Shown one piece after another: positions 1 to 8,490 of a stretch of 64,000 nt of DNA (position 1 is its first letter; each line of letters begins with the position of its first letter). Under the pieces are notes generated by a model. It had not been told where the DNA came from. It worked only from the letters and a program-made list of their open reading frames with translations, and did no database searches. The position numbers and the translations under genes are program-made. The stretch is from assembly GCA_905196835.1 (NCBI GenBank), contig CAJJWN010000002.1, positions 62,001-126,000 of the forward strand. Direction: 5' to 3'. This DNA is from an uncultured Prevotella sp. GTDB lineage: Bacteria > Bacteroidota > Bacteroidia > Bacteroidales > Bacteroidaceae.

Positions 1-169
1 TACTCATCAAAGACGAGCCTTGAGGTACGGATATTGTCTTGTCGCCGTTGATTTCAATGTTTACATTCCCACTCGGTGAGAGATATTTTTTAGCAATCAG
101 CAAAACTACCACAAGCAGGATTATGACTGCCAAAAACACACATATGCTTGTTGAAATGAATTGTAACAT
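1..169 (-). CDS. nqrF: Na+-translocating NADH:quinone reductase subunit F (N-terminus only, cut by window edge)
   Basis: Only the first 56 codons are in the window; the gene continues beyond position 1. The start is the ATG at 169, 24 bases after the nqrE stop. The translated piece begins MLQFISTSICVFLAV, a single hydrophobic anchor of about 20 residues, followed by NVNIEINGDKTISVPQG, which is how the 2Fe-2S ferredoxin-like domain of NqrF begins. NqrF is the subunit that oxidises NADH through FAD and passes electrons to a 2Fe-2S centre; those domains lie outside the window. Being last after nqrA-E fixes the identity. The family role is established knowledge; the assignment rests on position plus this short N-terminus. 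Confidence 0.93.
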   Translation of the reverse strand, partial: MLQFISTSICVFLAVIILLVVVLLIAKKYLSPSGNVNIEINGDKTISVPQGSSLMS

Positions 170-193
170 ATCTGTTTGTTTGTGCGTTTTACA

Positions 194-820
194 TTATATA
201 GTAAGTCCCGAGAAGCACATCATGGCCATAGCCATCAGTCCTACCGTTATAAAAGTTATGCCTAATCCTTGCAACGGGCGAGGTACATCGCAGTATTGCA
301 TCTTCTCGCGTATGGCGCCCATGGCTACAATTGCCAGCGTCCAGCCAATCCCGCTGCCTACGGCATAGGCAATGGAATCCCATACATTACCTATGTATTG
401 TGAGTTTGAGGGGTCGAGGTTGATGCGTTGCTGCATGAACAGAGACGCTCCCATTATGGCACAGTTGACCGCTATCAGTGGCAGGAAGATGCCGAGCGAG
501 GCATACAACGAAGGCGAAAAACGCTCTACCACCATCTCGACCAGCTGGGTAATTCCCGCAATGACTGCTATGAAAAGGATGAAACTGAGGTATGACAAGT
601 CAACTCCTTCCACCAAACAGTCTGGTCCCAGCACATAAACTTGCAACAAGTAATCCACCGGTACGGTTATCAACAATACGAAGGTTACGGCAAGTCCCAA
701 TCCCAAGGAAGTCTTTACGTTCTTTGAAACGGCAAGGAATGAACACATGCCGAGAAAGAACGCGAATATCATGTTGTCTACGAAGATAGACCTGAAAAAC
801 AAACTTATAATATGTTCCAT
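194..820 (-). CDS. nqrE: Na+-translocating NADH:quinone reductase subunit E
   Basis: A 208-residue integral membrane subunit of the sodium-pumping NADH:quinone oxidoreductase. Six hydrophobic segments span the protein. Cys26 (in [11 protein letters not shown]) and Cys120 (in [11 protein letters not shown]) lie in symmetry-related half-helices; in characterised Nqr complexes the equivalent cysteines, with two in NqrD, hold the intramembrane Fe-S centre that takes electrons across the membrane. The length is normal for the family. The gene is fifth in the nqrABCDEF operon, 63 bases after nqrD, and that spacer carries a GGGTTATATGG / TTTTACGG sequence resembling half of the inverted repeat near 7.0 kb. 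NqrE is a paralogue of NqrD and of RnfA; the operon context excludes Rnf. Confidence 0.97.
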   Translation of the reverse strand: MEHIISLFFRSIFVDNMIFAFFLGMCSFLAVSKNVKTSLGLGLAVTFVLLITVPVDYLLQVYVLGPDCLVEGVDLSYLSFILFIAVIAGITQLVEMVVERFSPSLYASLGIFLPLIAVNCAIMGASLFMQQRINLDPSNSQYIGNVWDSIAYAVGSGIGWTLAIVAMGAIREKMQYCDVPRPLQGLGITFITVGLMAMAMMCFSGLTI

Positions 821-883
821 ATTTTATTTGCGTTTTTAGGGTTATATGGTATATTGTGTTTTACGGTTTATGCCTCTAAAACT

Positions 884-1504
884 TTACTTGTTCACATACG
901 CTCTGTGTATCCAAATTACGCATCCGAGCAGTATAAGCGCCATTGCAGGCATGGTCATCATACCATTGTTTATATAACCGGCATCATAAAAACTGTCAGG
1001 TATTATCTTGAAACCAAGAAGTGAGCCACGTCCGAAAAGCTCGCGGAAAGCCCCGACTATCACTAAGATAAGCGCATAGCCCAACCCGTTGGACAGACCA
1101 TCAATGAAGCTTGGCAACGGTTTGTTCATCATTGCAAAAGCTTCCAGGCGTCCCATGAGGATGCAGTTTGTTATTATCAGTCCGACATAAACAGACAGCT
1201 GTACACTTACATCATATGCAAAAGCTTTCAGTATTTGGCTTACAATTGTTACAAGTGCGGCTACTACGACAAGCTGGACGATAATCCTTATGCGGTTGGG
1301 AATAGTGTTTCTTATCACAGCTATTATCAAATTGGAGAACGCTGTGATTACGGCCACGGCCAATCCCATGACGATGGCCGGTTTCAATTGTGATGTCACG
1401 GCCAGTGCCGAACAAATGCCTAAGACCTGTACAAGTATAGGGTTGTCCGCGCTTAGCGGTTTCTTGAATACTTCTTTATTCTTTTTTGAAAACAATTCGC
1501 TCAT
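884..1504 (-). CDS. nqrD: Na+-translocating NADH:quinone reductase subunit D
   Basis: A membrane subunit of Na+-NQR, 206 residues from the chosen start MSELFSKKNKEV. The reading frame extends 15 bases further upstream, but that earlier ATG lies inside a strong GAGGAGG ribosome site which is correctly spaced for the ATG at 1504, so the shorter form is preferred. Cys31 (LGICSALAV) and Cys114 (ITNCILMGRL) are the probable Fe-S ligands shared with NqrE. Six transmembrane helices are visible. The gene starts 11 bases after the nqrC stop, so it is co-transcribed and likely translationally linked. Confidence 0.96.
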   Translation of the reverse strand: MSELFSKKNKEVFKKPLSADNPILVQVLGICSALAVTSQLKPAIVMGLAVAVITAFSNLIIAVIRNTIPNRIRIIVQLVVVAALVTIVSQILKAFAYDVSVQLSVYVGLIITNCILMGRLEAFAMMNKPLPSFIDGLSNGLGYALILVIVGAFRELFGRGSLLGFKIIPDSFYDAGYINNGMMTMPAMALILLGCVIWIHRAYVNK

Positions 1505-1515
1505 ATATGGCCTCC

Positions 1516-2244
1516 TCAAATGTTTTTGTCGTTCAAGAACTTGATATACTTACCCAGACAATCTTGGAGCATACGGCTTACACCGTCGGTTGTAAGTGTT
1601 GCTCCGGTAACGGCATCACACTGTACGGAAGGGTTGGTTACTTCGCTTTTCTTTACAACTTCAAGCGCAATGCCTTCATGTTCCGGCAGAGTGATTTTCT
1701 TGCCTTTGAACTGTTCCTGCCAAGCAACGTTGTCCTTTATTTCAGCTCCAAGTCCGGCTGTTTCGCTTTCATGCGTGAAATAAGCGCCGTAAACGGTATT
1801 CTTGTCAGAGTCGATTGCGATGTAGCCACTTATCGGTCCCCAAAGCCCCATGCCGTAGACGGGTATCACATACTTTGTCTCGCCGTTCACATTGCATACA
1901 TACAAGGCAAGCCGTCCGGCCTTATAGTCTGCACTGTTCAGCTTGAAACCTGCCGCTTCTCCACCTTGAGTGCCTTTTGTCAGGACATTGTTGTCGGAGT
2001 CTATGACATCATCCCTTACTATTATCTGCCTGTATTTCCCTGCAACGGCATCATTGTCAAGATTGCGGATGTTGAGCGCGGCGAGTATCTGCCGCTTCTT
2101 GTCAAGGGCGACATTGACATCTTGCGTGGGCTTCAATGCGCTTGAAACGAATGCCAGCAGGAATGCGACGATAACGACAAGTATGGTCGAATATACAATT
2201 GTATATGCGTTTGAATTAGTGTTCAGTTTCTTATTGCCACTCAT
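1516..2244 (-). CDS. nqrC: Na+-translocating NADH:quinone reductase subunit C
   Basis: A 242-residue subunit with one N-terminal membrane anchor (residues about 14-35) and a soluble FMN-binding domain on the outer face. The motif VTGATLTTDG near residue 212-221 matches the S/TGAT[LT] site where FMN is attached covalently through a threonine phosphoester; Thr216 is the expected residue. This attachment normally needs the flavin transferase ApbE, which is not in the window. The gene follows nqrB by 18 bases. Family function is established; the FMN threonine is assigned by motif. Confidence 0.96.
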   Translation of the reverse strand: MSGNKKLNTNSNAYTIVYSTILVVIVAFLLAFVSSALKPTQDVNVALDKKRQILAALNIRNLDNDAVAGKYRQIIVRDDVIDSDNNVLTKGTQGGEAAGFKLNSADYKAGRLALYVCNVNGETKYVIPVYGMGLWGPISGYIAIDSDKNTVYGAYFTHESETAGLGAEIKDNVAWQEQFKGKKITLPEHEGIALEVVKKSEVTNPSVQCDAVTGATLTTDGVSRMLQDCLGKYIKFLNDKNI

Positions 2245-2262
2245 AGTTACTTTCTCCTTTTG

Positions 2263-3417
2263 TTATTTCTTTACAGAGCGTTTCGCCCTCATCGATACAT
2301 TGCGCTGTACAACGCAATAATCAATCAACGGGGCAAACATGTTCATGAACAAAATTGCAAGCATCATGCCTTCCGGATAGCCCGGATTCATCACACGTAC
2401 AATTACTGCCATAACGCCTATAAGCAATCCGTAAATGTACTTTCCGATTTCAGTACGGGCGGAAGTAACAGGGTCTGTAGCCATAAACACAGCTCCGAAA
2501 CAAAATCCCCCGAGGAACAGATGCTCGTACCAGGGTATGGATGTCATGTTGGCCGCATGGAACATGGCTGCTGTAACGGCACCTCCAACAAACACACTAA
2601 ATATTATTTTCCAACTTGCAATGCCTGTAATAAGCAATATCAGCGCACCTATTGCAATGGCAATGACGCTGGTTTCACCGACAGAACCGGGTATAAAGCC
2701 AAAGACCATGTCGGATATGCCATATCCGGAGTCTATTCCTTTTGAGACAAGTGCAAGCGGAGTAGCCTGCGTAAAGGTGTCAGGCAGTGTGTTTCCCAAA
2801 CCGAAAATAGTGTCGCGTGCCACCCACACGCTGTCTCCGCTCATCTCCGTAGGATAAGAGAAGAACATGAAAGCGCGCGCGGCAAGAGCCACATTAAATA
2901 TGTTCATGCCTGTACCGCCAAATATTTCCTTGACAAATATCACTGAAAAAGCCACGGCCAAGGCCAATATCCACAACGGACAGTTTATCGGGATGATTAG
3001 CGGAATCAATATACCGCTTACAAGATAGCCTTCCTGTATTTCCTCTTTCTTCATCTGTGCCCATGCAAACTCGATGCCAAGACCTACAATATAGCTGACC
3101 AATAGCTTAGGCAGCAAGGCAAGGAAACCGTATGCAAACATCTCGATAAAGGTTGCATCGGCCAGTTTTCCTGCTGCGGCATAGTTCTGGTAGCCAATAT
3201 TATACATGCCGAAAAGCATGGCAGGCAGCAAGGCTATCACCACGATGCTCATTATGCGCTTGGAATCGATGGCGTCGTGGATGTTGGTTCCGCTGCTTGA
3301 TGTAGTGTTAGGCACATACAAAAAACTCTCCATGCCTTCAAAGACACTACGGAAGCAATGCAGCTTCCCGTTCTCCTCGAAGGCCGGTCTTATTTTGTCA
3401 AGATAATTTTTCAACAT
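2263..3417 (-). CDS. nqrB: Na+-translocating NADH:quinone reductase subunit B
   Basis: The main sodium-channel subunit, 384 residues with about ten transmembrane helices. It carries a covalently bound FMN in related enzymes; the sequence TQATPLALV at about residues 216-224 fits the attachment site, with Thr219 the likely acceptor. The N-terminal extension (MLKNYLDKIRPAFEENG) is typical of NqrB and distinguishes it from RnfD. The gene lies 24 bases after nqrA and 18 before nqrC in a tight operon. Confidence 0.97.
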   Translation of the reverse strand: MLKNYLDKIRPAFEENGKLHCFRSVFEGMESFLYVPNTTSSSGTNIHDAIDSKRIMSIVVIALLPAMLFGMYNIGYQNYAAAGKLADATFIEMFAYGFLALLPKLLVSYIVGLGIEFAWAQMKKEEIQEGYLVSGILIPLIIPINCPLWILALAVAFSVIFVKEIFGGTGMNIFNVALAARAFMFFSYPTEMSGDSVWVARDTIFGLGNTLPDTFTQATPLALVSKGIDSGYGISDMVFGFIPGSVGETSVIAIAIGALILLITGIASWKIIFSVFVGGAVTAAMFHAANMTSIPWYEHLFLGGFCFGAVFMATDPVTSARTEIGKYIYGLLIGVMAVIVRVMNPGYPEGMMLAILFMNMFAPLIDYCVVQRNVSMRAKRSVKK

Positions 3418-3441
3418 AATTTTTTACATTTTTCACAGCTT

Positions 3442-4788
3442 TCATTCATTCTCTTTCCTTACCAAGTCAAGTCCTTTGCGTATGATTGACTGCAACTCAA
3501 GCTTTGACGAGTCTACAAATTCGGCCAACGCAAAGTCTTCAGGCGCGACCTCGTATATGCCAAGCTGCTCCATCTTGTCAATGTCACCGGCAATAATCGC
3601 TTTTACAAGGTATTCCGCATAAATATCCATCGGCAATACCTTGTCATATTCGCCGCTCATTATCATATGGCGTTCTCCACCCTTAATTCTTGCGTCCAGG
3701 GCGTATTCCTTGCCTTTCATGAGCCAGCTGAAATAGCTATGGCTGGTTGAATACTGGCCGAAGCGCGGCATTATCCAGCCGAACAGCTCGTCTGCGTCGT
3801 CGCCTTCAGGTATCACCGTAATTTCAGAAGCGTGCGCGTCGAGGAAACCGGAGGGTTCGCATTTACTGCCGGTCAGCACGTTCCCGTTGATTATTCTTAT
3901 GTTTCCGTCAGACACATTGCCGTCAATCAGCGACGATATCTGCTGGCCTACCAAGGCTTCAACATACGCCGGGCGTTTTACTTCACTTCCAACAACGGCC
4001 ACCGACCTGCGCAAGTCAACCACGCCTTTGTTAAACAGGCGGCCGAAGAAGATTACAGCGGTAGGCTCAACCGTCCATACTACTTCGCCTTTGTTTACGG
4101 GGGCGATGTGGTTTACCTGCACGCCGACATTGCCAGCCGGACAAGGACCGTCGAAAATGTTAATTTCCACGTCTTTGGCTTGGCGCAGGCTTTCCGCGCT
4201 TTGCCCACGGCCTATGCCGAGATATGTCTTCGCTATTTTCGACAAAGCAGTCAGTCCGGTCTGAAAGTCTTGCTCTTGGCCTTTCAGCTCAAACTCGAAA
4301 TCTGAAGCCAAAGGCTTGTCTCTCAATGCACTTACGAATATCGCCTTAGGCAATACTTCAGGATTTGTGGATATGGCGTAAGGCAATTGGTTGATGTATC
4401 CGAACAATCCAGCAGAAAGCAACGAATTGATGACATCGCCACCTGAAAGTGCCTTAACGTCCTTTCGGCCGAAGTCTACATACTCCTGCACTTTGTCAGG
4501 CTTTACTTTTACTACCAATACCTTTCGTCTGTCTCCTCTTACAACGTTTGTCACAATACCACTTACAGGCGAGGAGAACGCTATGGACGGATACTTTTTG
4601 TTGACAAACAGCGCGTCACCGGCTTTTACATGGTCACCTTCACGCACTATGACCTTAGGCGACAAGCCGGGGAAAGAATCCGGCGACAATCCCAATTCAC
4701 CGCTAAGGCTTACAACCGTCTTCACCTTTTCAGCGTTACCTTTCAGGCGAATGTCCAAGCCCTTGCGTATTTTTATAACTTTTGTCAT
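3442..4788 (-). CDS. nqrA: Na+-translocating NADH:quinone reductase subunit A
   Basis: The 448-residue peripheral cytoplasmic subunit of Na+-NQR and the first gene of the nqr operon. It begins MTKVIKIRKGLDIRLKGNA, the usual NqrA start, and has the Barwell-Rnf-like barrel region (VREGDHVKAGDALFV, about residues 49-63). NqrA contributes to the quinone site together with NqrB. The complex couples NADH oxidation to sodium export; in Bacteroidales it is a major respiratory entry point. A TAnnTTTG box lies 51 bases upstream. The gene is divergent from fabI across a 482-bp spacer that contains a hairpin-rich repeat. Confidence 0.97.
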   Translation of the reverse strand: MTKVIKIRKGLDIRLKGNAEKVKTVVSLSGELGLSPDSFPGLSPKVIVREGDHVKAGDALFVNKKYPSIAFSSPVSGIVTNVVRGDRRKVLVVKVKPDKVQEYVDFGRKDVKALSGGDVINSLLSAGLFGYINQLPYAISTNPEVLPKAIFVSALRDKPLASDFEFELKGQEQDFQTGLTALSKIAKTYLGIGRGQSAESLRQAKDVEINIFDGPCPAGNVGVQVNHIAPVNKGEVVWTVEPTAVIFFGRLFNKGVVDLRRSVAVVGSEVKRPAYVEALVGQQISSLIDGNVSDGNIRIINGNVLTGSKCEPSGFLDAHASEITVIPEGDDADELFGWIMPRFGQYSTSHSYFSWLMKGKEYALDARIKGGERHMIMSGEYDKVLPMDIYAEYLVKAIIAGDIDKMEQLGIYEVAPEDFALAEFVDSSKLELQSIIRKGLDLVRKENE

Positions 4789-4838
4789 AACTTCACATCT
4801 AAAAATATGGATAGTTACATTATTCTTATTACAAATCG

Positions 4839-4846
4839 CAAAATTA
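4839..4846 (-). promoter_or_regulatory. Probable nqr operon promoter (-7 box)
   Basis: On the minus strand this reads TAATTTTG, a match to the Bacteroidetes -7 consensus TAnnTTTG, 51 bases before the nqrA start. No clear TTTG is present at the -33 position, so the assignment rests on the -7 box alone. Confidence 0.5.
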
Positions 4847-4969
4847 CATAATTAAATTATAAAAATGACATGAAAAGCGATAAAATTAAACATATGAAAT
4901 ATCATTTTAAGCCTTAAGCCTACATGTTGTAAAGTCAGCTTTACATTGTCCTGCTCATATTATGCCCTT

Positions 4970-5130
4970 CTGGCATGTCCATATCTACAATCAGTTGATA
5001 TTCAACGCCTTGTAAAAGACCGTCTTTTGGCTTATGAAAGGTGGCTTTTTGCAATGCAATTGACGGTCTTTCGTAGACTAAAAGGCGGTTGATTGCAACA
5101 TTTGGTGCCGCCTGTCTCAAACCTATTGGT
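4970..5130. repeat. Hairpin-rich intergenic repeat (short form, copy A)
   Basis: The 482-bp spacer between divergent nqrA and fabI holds no gene. Its middle carries interleaved GACCGTCTTTT, AAGGTGGCTTTTT, GACGGTCTTTCG and AAAAGGCGG motifs. A block with TTGATATTCAACGCCTTG followed by AAAGACCG, and further on GCAATGCAATTGACGG, reappears at 16.88 kb as TTGACATTCAATGTCTTG and ACAATGCAATTGACGG. The TTGATATT..AAAAG core also resembles the 60.03-kb long element. The rest of the spacer holds only the two promoters. Confidence 0.7.
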
Positions 5131-5207
5131 TTACAGGTCTTTAGCGTTTGGTTATAATGTTCAGGAATGTGAGAGACTGGTCATAACGCCATTTTTCGCG
5201 GAAACGC

Positions 5208-5238
5208 TTGCCCGTTTCGGTGAAATAATGTAATTTTG
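5208..5238 (+). promoter_or_regulatory. fabI: Probable fabI promoter
   Basis: TAATTTTG at 5231-5238 matches the Bacteroidetes -7 box, and TTG at 5208-5210 sits 20 bases upstream as a partial -33 element. The predicted transcript begins about 25 bases before the fabI ATG. Confidence 0.6.
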
Positions 5239-5270
5239 CACGCAGATTACAAATCAAAGAATATTTAAAG

Positions 5271-6128
5271 ATGACTCACAATTTATTGAAAGGCAAGCGC
5301 GGCATCATCTTCGGCGCGCTCAATGAAGACTCAATCGCATGGAAAGTGGCGGTGAAAGCCGTTGAGGAAGGCGCAAGCATAACGCTCAGCAACACGGAAA
5401 TGGCACTGCGCATGGGCACACTCAACGAACTTAGCGAGAAGCTCAACGCCCCCGTCATCGCCGCTGACGCCACAAGCGTGGAAGACCTTGAGAAGGTATT
5501 TTCAGAGTCTGTACGCCTGCTGGGTGGTAAAATCGACTTCGTGCTCCACTCTATCGGCATGAGCCCCAACGTGCGCAAGCACCGCACTTATGACGACCTC
5601 GATTACAATTACCTGCAAAAGACGCTCGACATATCAGCCATATCGTTCCACAAGATGCTGCAAGTGGCAAAGAAGCAGGACGCCATCGCCGAATACGGCT
5701 CAGTCGTAGCACTTACCTATGTTGCCGCACAACGCACATTCTTCGGTTACAACGACATGGCCGATGCCAAGAGTATGCTTGAGAGCATAGCACGTAGCTT
5801 CGGTTATATTTACGGCCGCGAGAAGAACGTGCGCATCAACACCATATCACAGTCGCCTACACCTACGACCGCAGGCAAGGGCATCAAGGACATGGATAAT
5901 CTGATGGACTTCGCCAACAAGATGTCTCCACTTGGCAACGCCAGTGCGGACGACTGCGCCGACTATTGCGTGATGATGTTCTCAGACTTCACCCGCAAGG
6001 TTACCATGCAGACGCTTTACCACGACGGCGGCTTCTCCTCAATGGGTATGAGCCTGCGCGCAATGAACCAGTATGCAAAGGACCTCACACCGTATGAGGA
6101 CGAGAACGGAAAGATAATCTACGGATAA
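5271..6128 (+). CDS. fabI: Enoyl-[acyl-carrier-protein] reductase (NADH), FabI type
   Basis: FabI catalyses the last step of each fatty-acid elongation cycle, reducing enoyl-ACP. The 285 residues form a Rossmann short-chain dehydrogenase fold: the nucleotide-binding start GKRGIIFGALNEDSIAWK (residues 8-25) has the divergent glycine spacing typical of FabI. Tyr150 (LTYVAAQR), Tyr160 and Lys167 (YNDMADAK) are the catalytic Y-x6-K arrangement, preceded by the second conserved tyrosine ten residues earlier. The C-terminus is somewhat longer than in E. coli FabI, ending TPYEDENGKIIYG. It stands alone with its own promoter. A stop-proximal AT-rich inverted repeat follows 12 bases after the stop codon. 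Confidence 0.95.
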   Translation: MTHNLLKGKRGIIFGALNEDSIAWKVAVKAVEEGASITLSNTEMALRMGTLNELSEKLNAPVIAADATSVEDLEKVFSESVRLLGGKIDFVLHSIGMSPNVRKHRTYDDLDYNYLQKTLDISAISFHKMLQVAKKQDAIAEYGSVVALTYVAAQRTFFGYNDMADAKSMLESIARSFGYIYGREKNVRINTISQSPTPTTAGKGIKDMDNLMDFANKMSPLGNASADDCADYCVMMFSDFTRKVTMQTLYHDGGFSSMGMSLRAMNQYAKDLTPYEDENGKIIYG

Positions 6129-6139
6129 AACGATATTCT

Positions 6140-6235
6140 AATTAAGAATTAAGAGTTAAGAATTAAGAAAATAAGCCTTGAAAAATAAGCAACAAAGGTA
6201 TTTTTCTTAATTCTTAACTCTTAATTTTTAATTTT
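6140..6235. repeat. AT-rich stop-proximal inverted repeat, copy 1
   Basis: The left arm (about 6141-6171) consists of AATTAAG/AGTTAAG heptad-like units and the right arm (about 6199-6233) is its near-complement, around a loop of about 28 bases. It lies between the convergent genes fabI and the HAD phosphatase, so it may end transcription from both sides. Related copies are at 9.5, 13.8, 25.9, 29.5 and 58.7 kb. Confidence 0.85.
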
Positions 6236-6254
6236 CACGCCCTTAATTCTTAAT

Positions 6255-6962
6255 TTATTTCCACGCTTTCATGAGCGCAGTCATGTTGGGGAAGATGATG
6301 TTAGCCCCTTCATCTGCCAAAGCCTTGTCAGGCAGAGGCCCTGTATTCACAGCTATAGTGAAGATGCCTGCGGCGACGGCTGCACGCACTCCAAGCGGCG
6401 CATTCTCCACTACGATTCCTTCATTTGGCTTTATCCCGGCCTTGGCAAGCCCCATGAGATACGGCTCTGGGTCAGGCTTGCCGTGCTTTACGTCGAAACT
6501 CGTGACGACAAGGTCGCGGCTGACAAGTCCGTGAAACTCCTCTTCAAGCCTGTCGAGAAGGCTCTTCTGTCCGCTTCCTGTCACCACTACGATTTTCAGT
6601 CCGCCGGCCTTTATTTTCCGCATCAGCTCCTCCACACCTTCCATTTTCTGCGCCTTTGGGCACGAGCGGAACGCCGCAGACTTCACTTCGTACATCTTCG
6701 CCGCCTCTTCATCGCTTATTTCCCTGCCCTGTTGGCGGCTGACGAGCAGTTTTATTGTCTCAACACCACGCATACCTTCATACGTATAGGCATCCTCCGG
6801 AGCCATGTCTATTCCGAACTTTGCCATAGACTCGTGCCAGCTCTGCGCGTGGAAAGGCATACTGTCATACAGTACGCCGTCCATGTCAAAAAGCACGGCT
6901 TTGGGCGTAAATGCCTCAAAGCCGTGCTTTTCAAGATATTGTCTTATTTCAGTGTCAAACAT
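6255..6962 (-). CDS. HAD-superfamily phosphatase / phosphohexomutase-like
   Basis: A 235-residue haloacid-dehalogenase hydrolase of the beta-phosphoglucomutase / phosphatase subfamily. Motif I is FDMDGVLYDS, with Asp26 the nucleophile and Asp28 the acid/base. An alpha-helical cap follows (residues about 36-105). Motif II is VVTGSG, motif III is the Lys in KHGKPDPEPY, and motif IV is VVENAPLGVRAA. The substrate cannot be told from sequence: small sugar phosphates are likely, and the next gene downstream on the same strand is pgi, which would fit a role near glucose phosphate. The spacer to pgi contains an unusual GGTTATGCGG inverted repeat. Confidence 0.88.
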   Translation of the reverse strand: MFDTEIRQYLEKHGFEAFTPKAVLFDMDGVLYDSMPFHAQSWHESMAKFGIDMAPEDAYTYEGMRGVETIKLLVSRQQGREISDEEAAKMYEVKSAAFRSCPKAQKMEGVEELMRKIKAGGLKIVVVTGSGQKSLLDRLEEEFHGLVSRDLVVTSFDVKHGKPDPEPYLMGLAKAGIKPNEGIVVENAPLGVRAAVAAGIFTIAVNTGPLPDKALADEGANIIFPNMTALMKAWK

Positions 6963-6963
6963 T

Positions 6964-7100
6964 TATTTTACGGTTATGCGGTTATAGGGTTTTACGGTTG
7001 TCCAGTTTTAACGCTGTATGGTTGTGAAATAGCATGGCTATGATAAAGCCAGCTCCTCTGCAACCGTATAGCCGTATAACCTTAAAACCGCATAACCCAG
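6964..7100. repeat. GC-richer inverted repeat with GGTTATGCGG units
   Basis: The left side (about 6969-7000) contains ACGGTTATGCGG, TTATAGGG and TTTTACGGTTG in series. The right side (about 7060-7098) contains CAACCGTATAGCCG, TATAACC and AAAACCGCATAACCC, the near-complement. It fills the pgi-HAD spacer and starts 14 bases after the pgi stop. A half-like sequence occurs at 836-870 between nqrD and nqrE. Confidence 0.75.
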
Positions 7101-7109
7101 ATTAAACCT

Positions 7110-8468
7110 TTACTTCTCGTTGGCCAGCCTTTCTTTGATAGCCTTGCTCTCGGCCTCGTATCCGGGTTTGTCGAGCAGTGCAAACATGTTCTTCTTGTAT
7201 GCTTCCACACCCGGTTGGTTAAACGGATTTACACCAAGTATGTTGCCGCTAATGCCGCACGCAATTTCAAAGAAATAAATCAGCTGGCCTATATAATACT
7301 CGTTGAGCACGGGAACGCTGACACGGATGTTGGGCACACCACCGTCAACATGAGCAAGGCGTGTGCCGAGTTCTGCCATCTTGTTCACCTCGTCAACGCG
7401 TTTTCCTGCAAGGAAGTTCAGTCCGTCAAGGTTCTCCTCGTCGTTCGGGAAGAGCAGTTTGCGGTTGGGCTCCTCAATGCTTATTACCGTCTCGTAGATG
7501 GTGCGCTCGCCCTGCTGAATCCACTGGCCCATAGAGTGAAGGTCGGTAGTAAAGTCGCACGAAGCGGGGAATATGCCCTTGTTGTCCTTGCCTTCGCTCT
7601 CGCCGTAGAGTTGCTTCCACCATTCGCTCATGAAATGCAGCTTCGGCTGGTAGTTAACCATGATTTCTATTTTCTTACCGGCCTGCTCGTACAGTCCGTT
7701 ACGCACCGCCGCGTAGACCGCCGCGGGGTTCTCATCGTAAGGAACGTCCATTCCGCACGCTTTCTCCATGTCGGCTGCACCGGCTACAAGCTGGCGGATG
7801 TCAAATCCTGCACATGCAATCGGCAGCAGGCCTACCGGCGTAAGGACAGAGAAACGACCGCCTACGTTGTCGGGGATAACGAACGTCTTGTAGCCTTCCT
7901 TGTCGGCAGCTGCACGTGCCGCACCCTTCTTCGCATCGGTAACGGCCACGATGACCTTCTTTGCCTCCTCCTTGCCGCGCTGCTCTTCGCACTGTTTCTT
8001 CAGCAGGCGGAATGTGAGTGCGGTCTCTGTTGTTGTTCCCGACTTGGATATGTTGATTACTCCAAACTTCTTGTCTTTCAGATATTCAGTCAGTTCCGAC
8101 AGGTAGTCTTCACCAATGTTGTTGCCTGCGAACAGTATTGTAGGGTTCTTCTTGTCGCCCACGAGCCATGCAAACGAATTGCCAAGAGCCTCTATGACGG
8201 CACGCGCTCCAAGGTAGCTGCCGCCTATTCCGGCAACAACTATTGCCTCGCAGTTGGCGCGCAATGTATCAGCGCACGCCTGGATTTCCTGCAAAAAGTC
8301 AGGAGTGATTGACGACGGAAGATGCAACCAGCCTAAGAAATCATTGCCGGGACAAGTTCCGTTTTCAAGAGCTTCCTGGGCAGCTTTTACCTTCGGTTCA
8401 TAAGCCTTCACCGTACCTTCAGCGAGGAACTGCGTGGCTTTAGTTACGTCTAATGAGATATTTTTCAT
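7110..8468 (-). CDS. pgi: Glucose-6-phosphate isomerase
   Basis: Interconverts glucose 6-phosphate and fructose 6-phosphate in glycolysis and gluconeogenesis. The 452-residue size is that of the shorter bacterial/Bacteroidales Pgi. Visible family signatures are [11 protein letters not shown] (sugar-phosphate binding), [11 protein letters not shown] (phosphate-binding SIS loop), and the region [20 protein letters not shown] before the C-terminal helix bundle. It lies 22 bases downstream of gpsA in the same direction, so lysS, gpsA, pgi and the HAD gene are likely a transcription series interrupted by repeat-type spacers. Confidence 0.97.
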   Translation of the reverse strand: MKNISLDVTKATQFLAEGTVKAYEPKVKAAQEALENGTCPGNDFLGWLHLPSSITPDFLQEIQACADTLRANCEAIVVAGIGGSYLGARAVIEALGNSFAWLVGDKKNPTILFAGNNIGEDYLSELTEYLKDKKFGVINISKSGTTTETALTFRLLKKQCEEQRGKEEAKKVIVAVTDAKKGAARAAADKEGYKTFVIPDNVGGRFSVLTPVGLLPIACAGFDIRQLVAGAADMEKACGMDVPYDENPAAVYAAVRNGLYEQAGKKIEIMVNYQPKLHFMSEWWKQLYGESEGKDNKGIFPASCDFTTDLHSMGQWIQQGERTIYETVISIEEPNRKLLFPNDEENLDGLNFLAGKRVDEVNKMAELGTRLAHVDGGVPNIRVSVPVLNEYYIGQLIYFFEIACGISGNILGVNPFNQPGVEAYKKNMFALLDKPGYEAESKAIKERLANEK

Positions 8469-8490
8469 TTGTTTGTTGGTATTATGATTC

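Noticed and set aside
7215..8312. A 365-residue plus-strand frame opposite pgi
   Set aside because: Shadow of pgi, whose active-site motifs are intact on the minus strand.
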